Shown here piece after piece: positions 25,570-34,010 of a DNA stretch of 64,000 bases. This DNA is from Curtobacterium sp. GC_Cur_3. Its GTDB lineage: Bacteria; Actinomycetota; Actinomycetes; Actinomycetales; Microbacteriaceae. The stretch is taken from positions 1 through 64,000 of the forward strand of contig NZ_JALNUI010000023.1 of NCBI RefSeq assembly GCF_026544205.1. The letters run 5' to 3'. Every line of letters begins with the position of its first letter. Within the stretch, counting starts at the first letter, position 1. The position numbers and the translations under genes are program-made. The notes below the pieces were generated by a model. It was not told where the DNA came from. It worked only from the letters and a program-made list of their open reading frames with translations, and did no database searches.

Positions 25570-25956
25570 ATGGAGGACACGATCGAGTTCGCCGTCCACA
25601 CCGGCGATCGACGGACCGCGATGGAGGCCGCCGGCTCCGCGCTCCGCACCGCGGGGCACCGGGTCGAGGCCCTGCCCGGCTCCATCACCGCCACGTCCGG
25701 CAACCGGGTGCTGACGACGCTGCTCGGGGCGATGGTCCATCCGTCCCGTGAGTACCGCCGCTACGAGGTCGTCGTCTCCACGACCGGCTGTCGGTCACTC
25801 CTGACGCTCCGGCACGCGGCGCACTGCACCGCCGTCGCGGGCGGGTCGATCGGGGCGTCGCGGCGACGGGCGCGCTGGCAGCAGGTGACGTCCTCGGTCG
25901 AGGGTGCCCTGCGGTCCGCGGGCGTGCTCGTCGGGCGGGTGGACCGGGCGCGGTAG
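25570..25956 (+). CDS. Small hypothetical protein
   Basis: 128 residues; ATG at 25570 follows a G-rich GGGGGGAACC. I do not recognise the family. It has no signal peptide or membrane helix and is rich in Arg, Ala and Thr, with two Cys (TTGCRSLL, AAHCTAV). The sequence suggests an alpha/beta fold (TIEFAVHTGDRRTAM, RYEVVVSTTG). It stands alone, convergent with tRNA-Met. Confidence 0.6.
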   Translation: MEDTIEFAVHTGDRRTAMEAAGSALRTAGHRVEALPGSITATSGNRVLTTLLGAMVHPSREYRRYEVVVSTTGCRSLLTLRHAAHCTAVAGGSIGASRRRARWQQVTSSVEGALRSAGVLVGRVDRAR

Positions 25957-25980
25957 CGCGCGGGCGGCGAGCAACGCGGG

Positions 25981-26055
25981 CGGGGAGCCTCGTGTCGGTG
26001 AGGCGCCAGGGCGCAGACGGGAGGCTCGGTGGCGGACCGGTGGGGAGCCTCCCGT
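25981..26055. repeat. Composite palindromic repeat, family A
   Basis: ACGGGAGGCT (26017-26026) pairs with AGCCTCCCGT (26046-26055); an additional GGGGAGCCTCG half lies at 25982. It fills the gap between the hypothetical gene and the convergent tRNA-Met. Confidence 0.75.
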
Positions 26056-26121
26056 CCGGCTGGCCGCGCGGCATCGCGCCCCGGGAACGACGAAAGCCCG
26101 GCGCGGACGCCGGGCTTGCGG

Positions 26122-26195
26122 TAGCGAGGGCGGGACTTGAACCCGCGACCCCACGATTATGAGTCGTGTGCTCTAACCAACTGAGCTACCCCGCC
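26122..26195 (-). tRNA. tRNA-Met (CAT)
   Basis: 74 nt. Acceptor GGCGGGG/CCTCGCT with G-U pairs, anticodon stem-loop ACGAC-TCATAAT-CGT with anticodon CAT, T-loop TTCAAGT. Whether it is elongator Met or an Ile2 tRNA to be lysidinylated was not resolved. Confidence 0.93.
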
Positions 26196-26227
26196 AGAGA
26201 TCCGGCGCTGTGTTCACGCCGGGTCGG

Positions 26228-26299
<72 letters not shown>

Positions 26300-26389
26300 G
26301 TGTACCGCGAGCGGCACCACACGAGGATAGCAGAACCCGGACGGTGGTCTGGAACCGACCGCGACGCCCGGGCGTGCCGTCCGCGGAGG

Positions 26390-27664
26390 TCAGTTCGCGT
26401 TGGCCTTGAGCCACGCCAGCGGGTCCACCGGGACGCCGTCGACGTGCACCTCGAGGTGCAGGTGCGGGCCGGTGGAGTTGCCGGTGCTGCCGACGAGGCC
26501 GAGGACGTCCCCGACCTGCACCTGCTGGCCCTGCATGACCTGGAACGAGTTGTCCTGCATGTGGCCGTACACGCTCGTGAACTGCTTGCCGTCGACCTCG
26601 TGCTCGACCCAGACGTCGTTGCCGAAGCCGCCGTCGTGGGCCTGCACCTTGACGACCGTGCCGGCGGCGATCACGTGGATCGGGGTGCCGGCGCCCGGGG
26701 CGAAGTCGACGCCCTGGTGGTTCGTGGAGCAGAAGGAACAGCCGGCGACCTGGCGCCCGCCGAACCCGGAGGTGATCGGGACGCCGGTGAGGAACGGCCA
26801 CTGGATGGTGCCGGTGGGGTCGTTCGTGAAGGACGAGGAGTCCGTGACCTTGGGCTGCGCGGCGGCGGCCGTCACCGTGTAGGCGTCGCGGTCGATCGAC
26901 CCCGTGGTGGTGTCGCCGGCGCGGAAGGACTGCGCGTCACCGGCAGCGGCAGCGGCAGCGATCGGCGAACCGGGCTCTGCGGTGTAGAGCGCCTGCGCGG
27001 GCAGCGAGGTCGACACGACCAGACCGGCGGCGAAGAGCAGCGCGCCGACGGCCGTGACGCGCGAGGCGTTCCGGCGGAAGGCCGCTCCCCCGCGCGGGGT
27101 CGGCACCGCGGTCGGGCGCTGGACGGCTCCGAGGTGGCGGGTCGCACGGTCGACGCGGACGGCCGCGGGCTTCTTCGCGACGGGCGCGGGCTTCGGGGTG
27201 CGCCGACGGGTGCTGGCGCGCTTCGTGGCGGCCGACGGGGTGCGCCGACGGGTGCTGGCGCGCTTCGTGGTCGGTGCGACGACGGGCGAGCTCGGCGCCG
27301 GGGGCGTCACGGGGCCGAACGCCGAGGCCGGCAGGACCGGGGACGCGGGGGCCGGCGGCGTCACGGGCATCGCGGCGGAGTCAGCGGAGCCGGTGGTGAC
27401 GGGCGAGACCGGAGCGGTGCCCGTCGGAGCGGCGGCGACCGGAGCCGGCAGCACGGGGGTGTCCGACGCCGACATGCGCTGGACGCCCTGCTTCACGGCC
27501 GCGCGTTCCGCTTCGATGCGGGCGCGGCGGGTGAGGTGCACGACCGAGGTCGGTTGCGGGGACTGCGCCGTTGCGTCGGTGGTGGTTCGTCCGGAGACGA
27601 CGGGCGAGAGCGGAGTCTGGGGCATACGTGCGGTGATGATCCTGATCGGGGCAGATGCGCTCAT
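26390..27664 (-). CDS. M23 family peptidoglycan endopeptidase
   Basis: Up to 424 residues. The first ~190 are Pro/Ala/Thr-rich and Arg-rich, include the duplicated block KRASTRRRTP, and are followed by a hydrophobic segment (VTAVGALLFAAGLVVSTSL) that is a membrane anchor or long signal peptide ending near ALYTAEPG. The C-terminal LytM domain holds the zinc ligands in TNHQGVDFAPG and HLHLEVHV, with VYGHMQD. It cuts peptidoglycan cross-bridges outside the cell. The start is uncertain: an 11-bp-period direct repeat abuts the ATG at 27664, so the ATG at 27625 (13 codons later) may be the true one. Confidence 0.9.
   Translation of the reverse strand: MSASAPIRIITARMPQTPLSPVVSGRTTTDATAQSPQPTSVVHLTRRARIEAERAAVKQGVQRMSASDTPVLPAPVAAAPTGTAPVSPVTTGSADSAAMPVTPPAPASPVLPASAFGPVTPPAPSSPVVAPTTKRASTRRRTPSAATKRASTRRRTPKPAPVAKKPAAVRVDRATRHLGAVQRPTAVPTPRGGAAFRRNASRVTAVGALLFAAGLVVSTSLPAQALYTAEPGSPIAAAAAAGDAQSFRAGDTTTGSIDRDAYTVTAAAAQPKVTDSSSFTNDPTGTIQWPFLTGVPITSGFGGRQVAGCSFCSTNHQGVDFAPGAGTPIHVIAAGTVVKVQAHDGGFGNDVWVEHEVDGKQFTSVYGHMQDNSFQVMQGQQVQVGDVLGLVGSTGNSTGPHLHLEVHVDGVPVDPLAWLKANAN
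27195..27270. repeat. 42-bp internal duplication in the M23 gene
   Basis: A 42-bp unit starts at 27195 and repeats at 27237 almost exactly, encoding the 14-residue unit with KRASTRRRTP twice. Confidence 0.85.
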
Positions 27665-27665
27665 T

Positions 27666-27682
27666 GGTAACGAGCAGATAAC
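27666..27682. promoter_or_regulatory. 11-bp-period direct repeat, MtrA-box-like
   Basis: GGTAAC (27666-27671) and GATAAC (27677-27682) form a direct repeat with 11-bp period upstream of the M23 peptidase. MtrA in actinobacteria binds paired GTAAC-like half-sites and controls cell-wall hydrolases. A similar pair lies at 62259-62275. Confidence 0.5.
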
Positions 27683-27771
27683 GGGACTCGACGACGCTAC
27701 CAGGGGTCACGGCGTCACGCCAGTCGTGGGCATGCCCACAGATGCGCCCAGAGGGAGGGGCACTGCAGCCC

Positions 27772-28593
27772 TCAGCCGCCGAGGACGTCCCCTTCCGCCC
27801 GGCGGACCAGGACCTCGAGCTCCTCCGCGATCGAGGGTGCGGCGAACAGGAAGGACCGGGTGCCGCCCGCCTCCCACGTGCGGGAGACGGCGCCAGCGCA
27901 CACGGCGACGATCGACCCGGCGGCCATGTCCCACGGGTTGATGCCGCGCTCGTAGTAGGCGTCGACCGTGCCGGCACCGACGGCGCAGCAGTCGAGCGCG
28001 GCGGACCCGCCACGGCGGATGTCCCGCACGTCGCCGAGGAGCCCGGCGAGCACCGCGACCTGCTCCCGGCGGCGGTCGACGGTGTACCCGAACCCGGTGG
28101 CCACGAGGGTCTCGGCAAGGGACGCCGGCTCGGACACGCTCAGGCGCGTGCCGTTCAGCGTCGCGGGCTCCCCCGCGACGGCCCGGAAGACGTCCCCGGT
28201 CGCCGGTGCGATGACGACGCCGGCGACGGGCTCCCAGCGTGCGGGGTCGGGCTCGCCGCGGACGACGCCGATGCTGACGGCGTAGGCGGGGCTGCCGTAG
28301 AGGTAGTTGACGGTGCCGTCGATCGGGTCGACCACCCAGGTGAGGCCGGTGCTGCCGGTGCTCGCGCCGGTCTCCTCGCCGAAGAACGCGTCGTCGGGAC
28401 GGGCGGCGGCGATGCGGGCGCGGATGAGGTCCTCGACCTCCTGGTCCGCGGCGGTGACGACGTCGGCGATGCTCGACTTCCGGTCGGCGACCTCGACGCC
28501 TTCTGCTCGGTGTCGGGCGGCGAGGGCCGCGGCTTCGGTCGCGATGGACTCCGCGAGGTCGGCGAGTTCGGTCGGGGTCGGCGCAGCACTCAT
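27772..28593 (-). CDS. Inositol monophosphatase family protein
   Basis: 273 residues; ATG at 28593 with GGAGGA 8 nt upstream. Metal-site motifs: DAFFGEET, WVVDPIDGTVNYLYG and INPWDMAAGSIV. Members dephosphorylate inositol-1-phosphate or related sugar phosphates (histidinol phosphate, PAP) and the sequence alone does not decide which. Confidence 0.93.
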   Translation of the reverse strand: MSAAPTPTELADLAESIATEAAALAARHRAEGVEVADRKSSIADVVTAADQEVEDLIRARIAAARPDDAFFGEETGASTGSTGLTWVVDPIDGTVNYLYGSPAYAVSIGVVRGEPDPARWEPVAGVVIAPATGDVFRAVAGEPATLNGTRLSVSEPASLAETLVATGFGYTVDRRREQVAVLAGLLGDVRDIRRGGSAALDCCAVGAGTVDAYYERGINPWDMAAGSIVAVCAGAVSRTWEAGGTRSFLFAAPSIAEELEVLVRRAEGDVLGG

Positions 28594-28641
28594 GCGCTGA
28601 TCCTCCCAGCACGGGCGGGTGGTGGTCCCAGGCGCGGGCGG

Positions 28642-28693
28642 TGGGATCGCGCGTTGCGCGTCCGTTCTCCCGGTCTCCGACGCGCGATTCGAC
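28642..28693. repeat. Palindromic repeat, family F
   Basis: GGGATCGCGCG then ACGCGCGATTCGAC with about 28 nt between, as at 1845-1895. Confidence 0.55.
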
Positions 28694-28735
28694 TTCCCGT
28701 CGCGGGCGTGAGGGGAAGGAATGTGCGCGACTGAC

Positions 28736-28777
28736 GGACTGGAGGCGCAGTGCCAGCTGGCACCGAGCCTCCAGTCC
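28736..28777. repeat. Palindromic repeat, family A variant
   Basis: GGACTGGAGGC (28736-28746) pairs with GCCTCCAGTCC (28767-28777), with the inner palindrome TGCCAGCTGGCA at 28751-28762. Confidence 0.8.
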
Positions 28778-28811
28778 GGCACGACCGCGTCACGCGAGGG
28801 TGCAACGAGAA

Positions 28812-28836
28812 AGGGCCCCGTCAGAAACGGGGCCCT
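28812..28836 (-). terminator. Terminator of tRNA-Tyr
   Basis: 10-bp arms AGGGCCCCGT and ACGGGGCCCT with a 5-nt loop; on the minus strand it is followed by a T-rich CTTTCTCGTT. It lies 50 bp past tRNA-Tyr. Confidence 0.8.
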
Positions 28837-28885
28837 GCTCTGGTTCCTCGGCCACTCGCAGAGCGTTCTTCAGCGAATGAACACG

Positions 28886-28967
28886 TGGCGAGTGAGGGAT
28901 TCGAACCCCCGAAGGCTACGCCGGCTGATTTACAGTCAGATCCCTTTGGCCGCTTGGGTAACTCGCC
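28886..28967 (-). tRNA. tRNA-Tyr (GTA)
   Basis: 82-nt class II tRNA with a long variable arm. Acceptor GGCGAGT/ACTCGCC, anticodon loop CTGTAAA with anticodon GTA, T-loop TTCGAAT. Confidence 0.96.
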
Positions 28968-29067
28968 ATGTGCGCACCCAGCCCGTGTGATCACCAACCG
29001 GAGGCGCCAGAACAGCATACCGGATGGCTGAACGTGGTCGTGACCACCCGAGGTCGGCGTCGCCGGA

Positions 29068-29073
29068 TAGGGT
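29068..29073 (+). promoter_or_regulatory. -10 element of leaderless promoter for yajQ
   Basis: TAGGGT ends 7 nt before the ATG at 29081. Confidence 0.6.
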
Positions 29074-29080
29074 GGTCGGC

Positions 29081-29569
29081 ATGGCAGACAGCTCCTTCGA
29101 CGTGGTCAGCAAGGTCGACAAGATGGAGGCGGACAACGCCCTCAACCAGGCCGCCAAGGAGATCGAGCAGCGCTACGACTTCAAGGGTGTCGGCGCCTCG
29201 ATCGCGTTCAGCGGCGAGGACGTCCTCATCAAGGCGAACACCGCCGAGCGTGCGACGGCCGTCCTCGACGTGTTCGAGTCCAAGGCGATCAAGCGCGGCA
29301 TCAGCCTGAAGAGCCTCGACGCCGGCGAGCCGTACGCCTCGGGCAAGGAGTTCCGCATCGAGGTCAAGTTCAAGAACGGCATCGAGCAGGACGTCGCGAA
29401 GAAGATCGGCGCGTTCCTCCGGGCACAGGCCCCGAAGACGGTGAAGAGCCAGATCCAGGGCGACGAGCTCCGGGTCTCGTCGAAGAGCCGCGACGACCTG
29501 CAGAACACCATCCAGCTGCTCAAGGGCGAAGAGTTCGACGTCCCGCTCCAGTTCATCAACTTCCGCTGA
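29081..29569 (+). CDS. yajQ: YajQ family cyclic-di-GMP/nucleotide-binding protein
   Basis: 162 residues, the family length, starting MADSSFDVVSKVDKMEADNA. Further signatures: IEQRYDFKGV, KVKFKNGIEQDVAKK-like segment, and DDLQNTIQLLKGEEFDVPLQF at the C-terminus. YajQ proteins bind c-di-GMP in xanthomonads; the actinobacterial role is not known. Leaderless start at the ATG, which rules out the longer upstream frame. Confidence 0.93.
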   Translation: MADSSFDVVSKVDKMEADNALNQAAKEIEQRYDFKGVGASIAFSGEDVLIKANTAERATAVLDVFESKAIKRGISLKSLDAGEPYASGKEFRIEVKFKNGIEQDVAKKIGAFLRAQAPKTVKSQIQGDELRVSSKSRDDLQNTIQLLKGEEFDVPLQFINFR

Positions 29570-29610
29570 CGCGCCCGCCCGCGCCGACCCGCTGACGACA
29601 CGACACCCCT

Positions 29611-31071
29611 GTGGAGCACTGGCTCACCGTCGCCCTGACCGTCCTGCTGGTCCTGCTCGACTTCGCGATCCGCGTGTTCGCGATCATCTACGTCCCGATC
29701 AACCGCAAGCCGCAGACGGCGACCGGGTGGTTGTTGGCGATCTTCCTCATCCCCTACATCGGGTTCATCGTCTTCCTCATCATCGGGTCGACGAAGCTCC
29801 CGAAGGCCCGGCGTGAGAAGCAGACCGAGATCAACGCGTACATCCTCGAGCAGACCGAGGGCATCGAGCGGGTGCGCCGTGACCACCCGTGGCCGCCGTG
29901 GTTCGAGAGCATCACGGAGCTGAACCGGAAGCTCGGCGCGATGCCGCTGGTGGGTGGCAACTCCGCGGAGCTCTACCCCGACTCCGAGGACGCGATCCTC
30001 GAGATGGCCCGGGCGATCGACGGCTCGCGGCGCTTCGTGCACGTCGAGTTCTACATCGCGACGCTCGACGACACCACCCGACCGTTCTTCGACGCCCTCG
30101 CGCGGGCACAGGCGCGTGGCGTGCGGGTCCGTTTCCTCATGGACCACTGGGCGAGCCGCGGGTACCCGGCGTTCAAGGACACCCTCGCGTTCCTCGACGA
30201 CGCCGGCATCGAGTGGCACCTGATGCTCCCGCTGCAGCCGCTGCAGGGGAAGTTCCAGCGCCCGGACCTGCGGAACCACCGGAAGATCATGGTGATCGAC
30301 GGCTCGATCGCGTTCACCGGGTCGCAGAACCTCATCGACAAGTCGTACGACCTCAAGGGCAACATCGCGCGGGGTCTGGCCTACAAGGACCTGTTCGCCC
30401 GCTTCGAGGGGCCGGTCGTCGCGGGGATCAACGCCCTGTTCGTGACCGACTGGTACAGCGAGACCGACGAGCTCCTGCTCCGCGAGAGCGACCCCGTCCA
30501 CCGTGCCGACCGTGGCGACGCCCTCGACTGCCAGGTCGTCCCGTCGGGGCCGGGCTTCGACGGCGAGAACAACCTGCGCCTGTTCAACGCGCTGCTGTAC
30601 TCGGCGCAGAAGCGGGTGTCGATCACCTCGCCCTACTTCGTCCCCGACGACTCGATGCTCTACGCGATCACGACGACGGCGCAGCGCGGGGTCGAGGTCG
30701 AGCTCTTCGTGGGTGAGATCGGCGACCACGCGATGACGTGGCACGCGCAGCGGTCCTACTACGAGGGCCTCCTCCGCGCGGGCGTGAAGATCTGGCTGTA
30801 CAAGGCCCCGACGGTCCTGCACGCCAAGCACTTCACGATCGACGACGACGTCGCGGTGATCGGGTCGAGCAACATGGACATGCGCTCGTTCAGCCTGAAC
30901 CTCGAGATCTCGGTGCTCGTGCGCGGCGAGCGGTTCGTCAACGCCCTGCGCGGCGTGCAGGACGCCTACCGCTCGCAGAGCACGGAGCTCGACCTCGACG
31001 AGTGGCTCGGCCGGACGCGTCGGTCCCAGGTGCTCGACAACGTCGCGCGGCTCACCGCGGCCCTGCAGTAG
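29611..31071 (+). CDS. cls: Cardiolipin synthase (phospholipase D family)
   Basis: 486 residues. Two N-terminal membrane helices (VALTVLLVLLDFAIRVFAII and WLLAIFLIPYIGFIVFLIIG) precede two PLD domains with complete HKD motifs: HRKIMVIDGSIAFTGSQN near residue 224 and HAKHFTIDDDVAVIGSSN near 403. It makes cardiolipin in the cytoplasmic membrane. GTG start at 29611, 41 bp after yajQ. Confidence 0.94.
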   Translation: MEHWLTVALTVLLVLLDFAIRVFAIIYVPINRKPQTATGWLLAIFLIPYIGFIVFLIIGSTKLPKARREKQTEINAYILEQTEGIERVRRDHPWPPWFESITELNRKLGAMPLVGGNSAELYPDSEDAILEMARAIDGSRRFVHVEFYIATLDDTTRPFFDALARAQARGVRVRFLMDHWASRGYPAFKDTLAFLDDAGIEWHLMLPLQPLQGKFQRPDLRNHRKIMVIDGSIAFTGSQNLIDKSYDLKGNIARGLAYKDLFARFEGPVVAGINALFVTDWYSETDELLLRESDPVHRADRGDALDCQVVPSGPGFDGENNLRLFNALLYSAQKRVSITSPYFVPDDSMLYAITTTAQRGVEVELFVGEIGDHAMTWHAQRSYYEGLLRAGVKIWLYKAPTVLHAKHFTIDDDVAVIGSSNMDMRSFSLNLEISVLVRGERFVNALRGVQDAYRSQSTELDLDEWLGRTRRSQVLDNVARLTAALQ

Positions 31072-31401
31072 CGCCGGCCGGGAGGCTCCCCCGCGTCCGC
31101 CACGTCGGCTGCGGTGGCGTTGGCGGTTGCGGCTCGCACCGTGCGAGGCGCTCCGCCCCGTGCGAGGTCGTGCATGGCTCGCACCGTGCGAGGCGGTCCG
31201 CCCCGTGAGAGGTCGTGCACTCGGTGCGGGCCCATGTCCTCGCACGGGGTGGACAACCTCGCACCGGCGGTCGGCCGCGGCGCAGACGGGGGCGTCTCGC
31301 GCAGACAGGGGTGTTCGGTGCAGACAGGGGCGTTCCGCGCAGACAGGGGCGTTCCGCGCAGACAGGGGCGTTTCGTGCGGACGGGGGCGTCACGGGCGGG
31401 G
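31072..31401. repeat. Repeat-filled convergent gap (330 bp)
   Basis: No gene seen. It holds a half copy of family A (31081-31090), two 45-bp direct repeats at 31131-31175 and 31176-31220 built on GGCTCGCACCGTGCGAGGCG, and the 19-bp tandem array described separately. Confidence 0.8.
31282..31395. repeat. Six tandem copies of a 19-bp repeat
   Basis: Units start at 31282, 31301, 31320, 31339, 31358 and 31377; the consensus is GCAGACAGGGGCGTTCCGC. The two central units are identical and the outer ones differ at 2-5 positions. There are no spacers, so it is not a CRISPR array. Confidence 0.92.
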
Positions 31402-32499
31402 TCAGCGCGGGACGGTGCTCGCGATGTGGGCGATCAGGCGTTCGAGCGGCCCTCGCCCGAGGAACCGCTGCCACAGCATCGCGAACACCGCCGCACCGAC
31501 GGCGAACCACCACCACGTGGCGAGGCCTCGCGGCAGTCCGGGCACCGCGGCGATCACGACGAGGTGCAGCGCGTAGATCGACAGCGGCATCGAGCCGATC
31601 GCGACGAGCGGGAACGCGATGCGCTGGACGATCCTCGCGCGCCCGTCGACGAGGAGCGAGCACAGCCCGATGACCGCGAGCGCCACCCCGACGGTGCCCA
31701 CGACGTCGACGATCGAGGACGAGTGGTCGCGCGGCGAGAGGAACACCTGCACCACGGCCTGTCCCGCGGTCGAACCCCGGGGCACGTACGGCACCCCCGG
31801 GAAGGCGTTCCCCGCGTCGGCCGAGATCGGCGCGGACACCACGCCGACGACGTAGGCGGTGGTGGCGACCACGACGCCGGACGCGAGGAGCGCGACCTGG
31901 GTGCTGCGAGCCTCCAGGCCGCTCCGGGCGACGCCGAGACCGACCAGGACGTAGGTCAGGAAGGTGACCACGGGGTAGACCAGGCCGAGCTCCTGCTCGA
32001 AGGAGCTGGTGCCGGCGAACAGGGGCGCGATCGCGACCGCGAACGGCGCGGACAGCAGCGCGCACGCCCCCGCGGCGGAGAACACGGCCCACCGGGGCCA
32101 GCGGAGCGCGGGCAGGACGAGCAGGAAGAGCACGCCGTAGGTGGGGAGGATGACGTAGACCGGCGTGCCGAGCAGCATCAGCGCCACACCGATCATGACG
32201 ATCAGGACGGCGCGGATCCCGAGGCGTGCCCGGACGCGACCGATCTCCGGCGGCCCGGGCGGGCTCGTGCGGCCGCTGACCAGGCCGACCGAGACGCCCG
32301 CGAGGACGGCGAACAACGACGACGACCGGCCGTTCACGACGGCGGACCAGGACGACGGGTCCGACCAGTCGAGGTGGTCGGTGATGCCTCCGACGTGCGC
32401 GGCCATCATGCCGAGCAACGCGACCGCGCGGGCCACGTCGACCCCGGACAAGCGAGCGCCCCGCACCCGGGTGACCGGGGCGGGGCGCACGGCGGTCAT
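31402..32499 (-). CDS. Heparan-alpha-glucosaminide acetyltransferase-like (DUF1624/DUF418) membrane protein
   Basis: 365 residues with about ten membrane helices. The N-terminal LSGVDVARAVALLGMMAAH with its His is the hallmark of the DUF1624/HGSNAT acyltransferase group, and HSSSIVDVVGTVGVALAVIG with LSIYALHL matches the DUF418-type C-terminus. It may acylate a cell-envelope sugar; the substrate is unknown. ATG at 32499 is almost abutted to the stop of the upstream reductase gene (3-bp gap), suggesting cotranscription. Confidence 0.82.
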   Translation of the reverse strand: MTAVRPAPVTRVRGARLSGVDVARAVALLGMMAAHVGGITDHLDWSDPSSWSAVVNGRSSSLFAVLAGVSVGLVSGRTSPPGPPEIGRVRARLGIRAVLIVMIGVALMLLGTPVYVILPTYGVLFLLVLPALRWPRWAVFSAAGACALLSAPFAVAIAPLFAGTSSFEQELGLVYPVVTFLTYVLVGLGVARSGLEARSTQVALLASGVVVATTAYVVGVVSAPISADAGNAFPGVPYVPRGSTAGQAVVQVFLSPRDHSSSIVDVVGTVGVALAVIGLCSLLVDGRARIVQRIAFPLVAIGSMPLSIYALHLVVIAAVPGLPRGLATWWWFAVGAAVFAMLWQRFLGRGPLERLIAHIASTVPR

Positions 32500-32502
32500 T
32501 CG

Positions 32503-33930
32503 TCAGACCTGGTCGATGCTCGGTGCGTCGATGCTCGGTGCGTCGAGGTTCGGGGCAACGATGCTCGGCGCGTCGATGCGACCGAGCGAGGCGTCGACCA
32601 TCTCCTCGCGCGGGACGACCTTGACCCGGGCGCGGCCATGGGGCGCACCGAGGGCGATCTCGTGCTCGTCCAGGCGGTGCCAGCCGTCGAGGTCCGTGTA
32701 CTCGACCCCGCGCTCGCGGAGCAGTGCCGGCACGGCCTCGTCGGAGGGGTCCTCCGGCGTCCACCACTGGGCCTGGTCGTTGACGACGTGCTGGACGGTC
32801 TCCATCGCGTCGGACTTGGTGTGACCGATGAGGCCGACCGGTCCGCGCTTGATCCACCCCGTCGCGTAGACGCCCGGCATCTGCTGGTTGTCGTCGTCGA
32901 GGACCTGGCCCTCGTGGTTCGGGATGACGCCGCGACGCTCATCGAAGGGCAGCCCCGGCAGCGGCGACCCGAAGTAGCCGACGGCGCGGTAGGCGGCCTG
33001 GATGGGGATCTCGCGGATCTCGCCGGTACCCTCGACACCGCCCTGCCCGTTCGGACGCGTGCGCTCGTACCGGATCGCGGCGACGCGGCCCTGGTCGTCG
33101 CCGACGAACTCGAGCGGCTTCGCGTAGAAGTGCAGGTGCAGGCGGCGGCTGGCGGTGCCGACCTCGCGCTTGCGCCACTGCTGCAGCACGCGGTCGATGA
33201 CCATGACCTGCTTGTTCGTCTGGATCGCCGTGAGCGAGGCCTCGTCGTGGTCGAAGTCCTCGTCGTACACGACGACGTCGACGTCCGGGACCTCACCGAG
33301 CTCGCGGAGCTCGAGCGGGGTGAACTTCACCTGTGCCGGGCCGCGGCGGCCGAAGACGTGGACGTCGGTGACCGGGGAGGCCTTGAGCCCCTGGTAGACG
33401 TTGTCCGGCACCTCGGTCGGCAGCAGGTCGTCGGCGTGCTTGGCGAGGATGCGGGAGACGTCGAGCGCGACGTTGCCGTTGCCGATGACCGCGACGCTCT
33501 CGGCGGTGAGGGGCCAGGTGCGCGGCACGTCGGGGTGCCCGTCGAACCAGCTGACGAACTCCGCCGCGCCGTAGGAGCCCTCGAGCTCGACACCCGGGAC
33601 GTCGAGGTCGGCGTCCTTCACCGCACCCGTCGAGAAGACGACCGCGTTGTAGTGCTTCTTGAGGTCGTCGAGGGTGATGTCCTTGCCGTACTCGACGTTG
33701 CCGAAGATGCGGATGTGCCCGCTGTCGAGCACGTCGCGGAGCGCGTTGATGATGCCCTTGATGCGGGGGTGGTCCGGCGCGACGCCGTAGCGGACCAGAC
33801 CGTACGGCGCCGGGAGCTGCTCGAAGAGGTCGATCGACACGTCGTACGCGTGTGCTTCCCGCAGGAGGATGTCCGCGGCGTAGATGCCGGCGGGACCGGC
33901 GCCGACGATGGCGAGGCGGAGGGTGGGCAC
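32503..33930 (-). CDS. FAD-dependent ferredoxin-NADP reductase (FprA type)
   Basis: 475 residues from a GTG at 33930. FAD site VGAGPAGIYAADILL, the adrenodoxin-reductase-like LPAPYGLVRYGVAPDHPRIK, NADP site GNGNVALDVSRIL, and GWIKRGPVGLIGHTKSDA. It moves electrons between NADPH and ferredoxin, e.g. for P450 enzymes. The C-terminus ends in a DAPSI pentapeptide repeat (32513-32580) absent from typical FprA. Confidence 0.93.
   Translation of the reverse strand: MPTLRLAIVGAGPAGIYAADILLREAHAYDVSIDLFEQLPAPYGLVRYGVAPDHPRIKGIINALRDVLDSGHIRIFGNVEYGKDITLDDLKKHYNAVVFSTGAVKDADLDVPGVELEGSYGAAEFVSWFDGHPDVPRTWPLTAESVAVIGNGNVALDVSRILAKHADDLLPTEVPDNVYQGLKASPVTDVHVFGRRGPAQVKFTPLELRELGEVPDVDVVVYDEDFDHDEASLTAIQTNKQVMVIDRVLQQWRKREVGTASRRLHLHFYAKPLEFVGDDQGRVAAIRYERTRPNGQGGVEGTGEIREIPIQAAYRAVGYFGSPLPGLPFDERRGVIPNHEGQVLDDDNQQMPGVYATGWIKRGPVGLIGHTKSDAMETVQHVVNDQAQWWTPEDPSDEAVPALLRERGVEYTDLDGWHRLDEHEIALGAPHGRARVKVVPREEMVDASLGRIDAPSIVAPNLDAPSIDAPSIDQV
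32513..32580. repeat. 15-bp tandem repeat encoding DAPSI units at the FprA C-terminus
   Basis: About 4.5 copies of TCGATGCTCGGTGCG; on the coding strand they read as DAPSI / VAPNL / DAPSI / DAPSI just before the stop. Confidence 0.88.
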
Positions 33931-34010
33931 GTGGGTCTCCAGTTCGTTCGAGCGGTGTGCTCCGGGGACGGGCGGTGTCGCCGTCGTCCGTGTGGCGGTG
34001 GTGCCGACGG

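Noticed and set aside
31282-31395. Possible CRISPR array
   Set aside because: Units are directly adjacent without spacers, and no cas genes are present.
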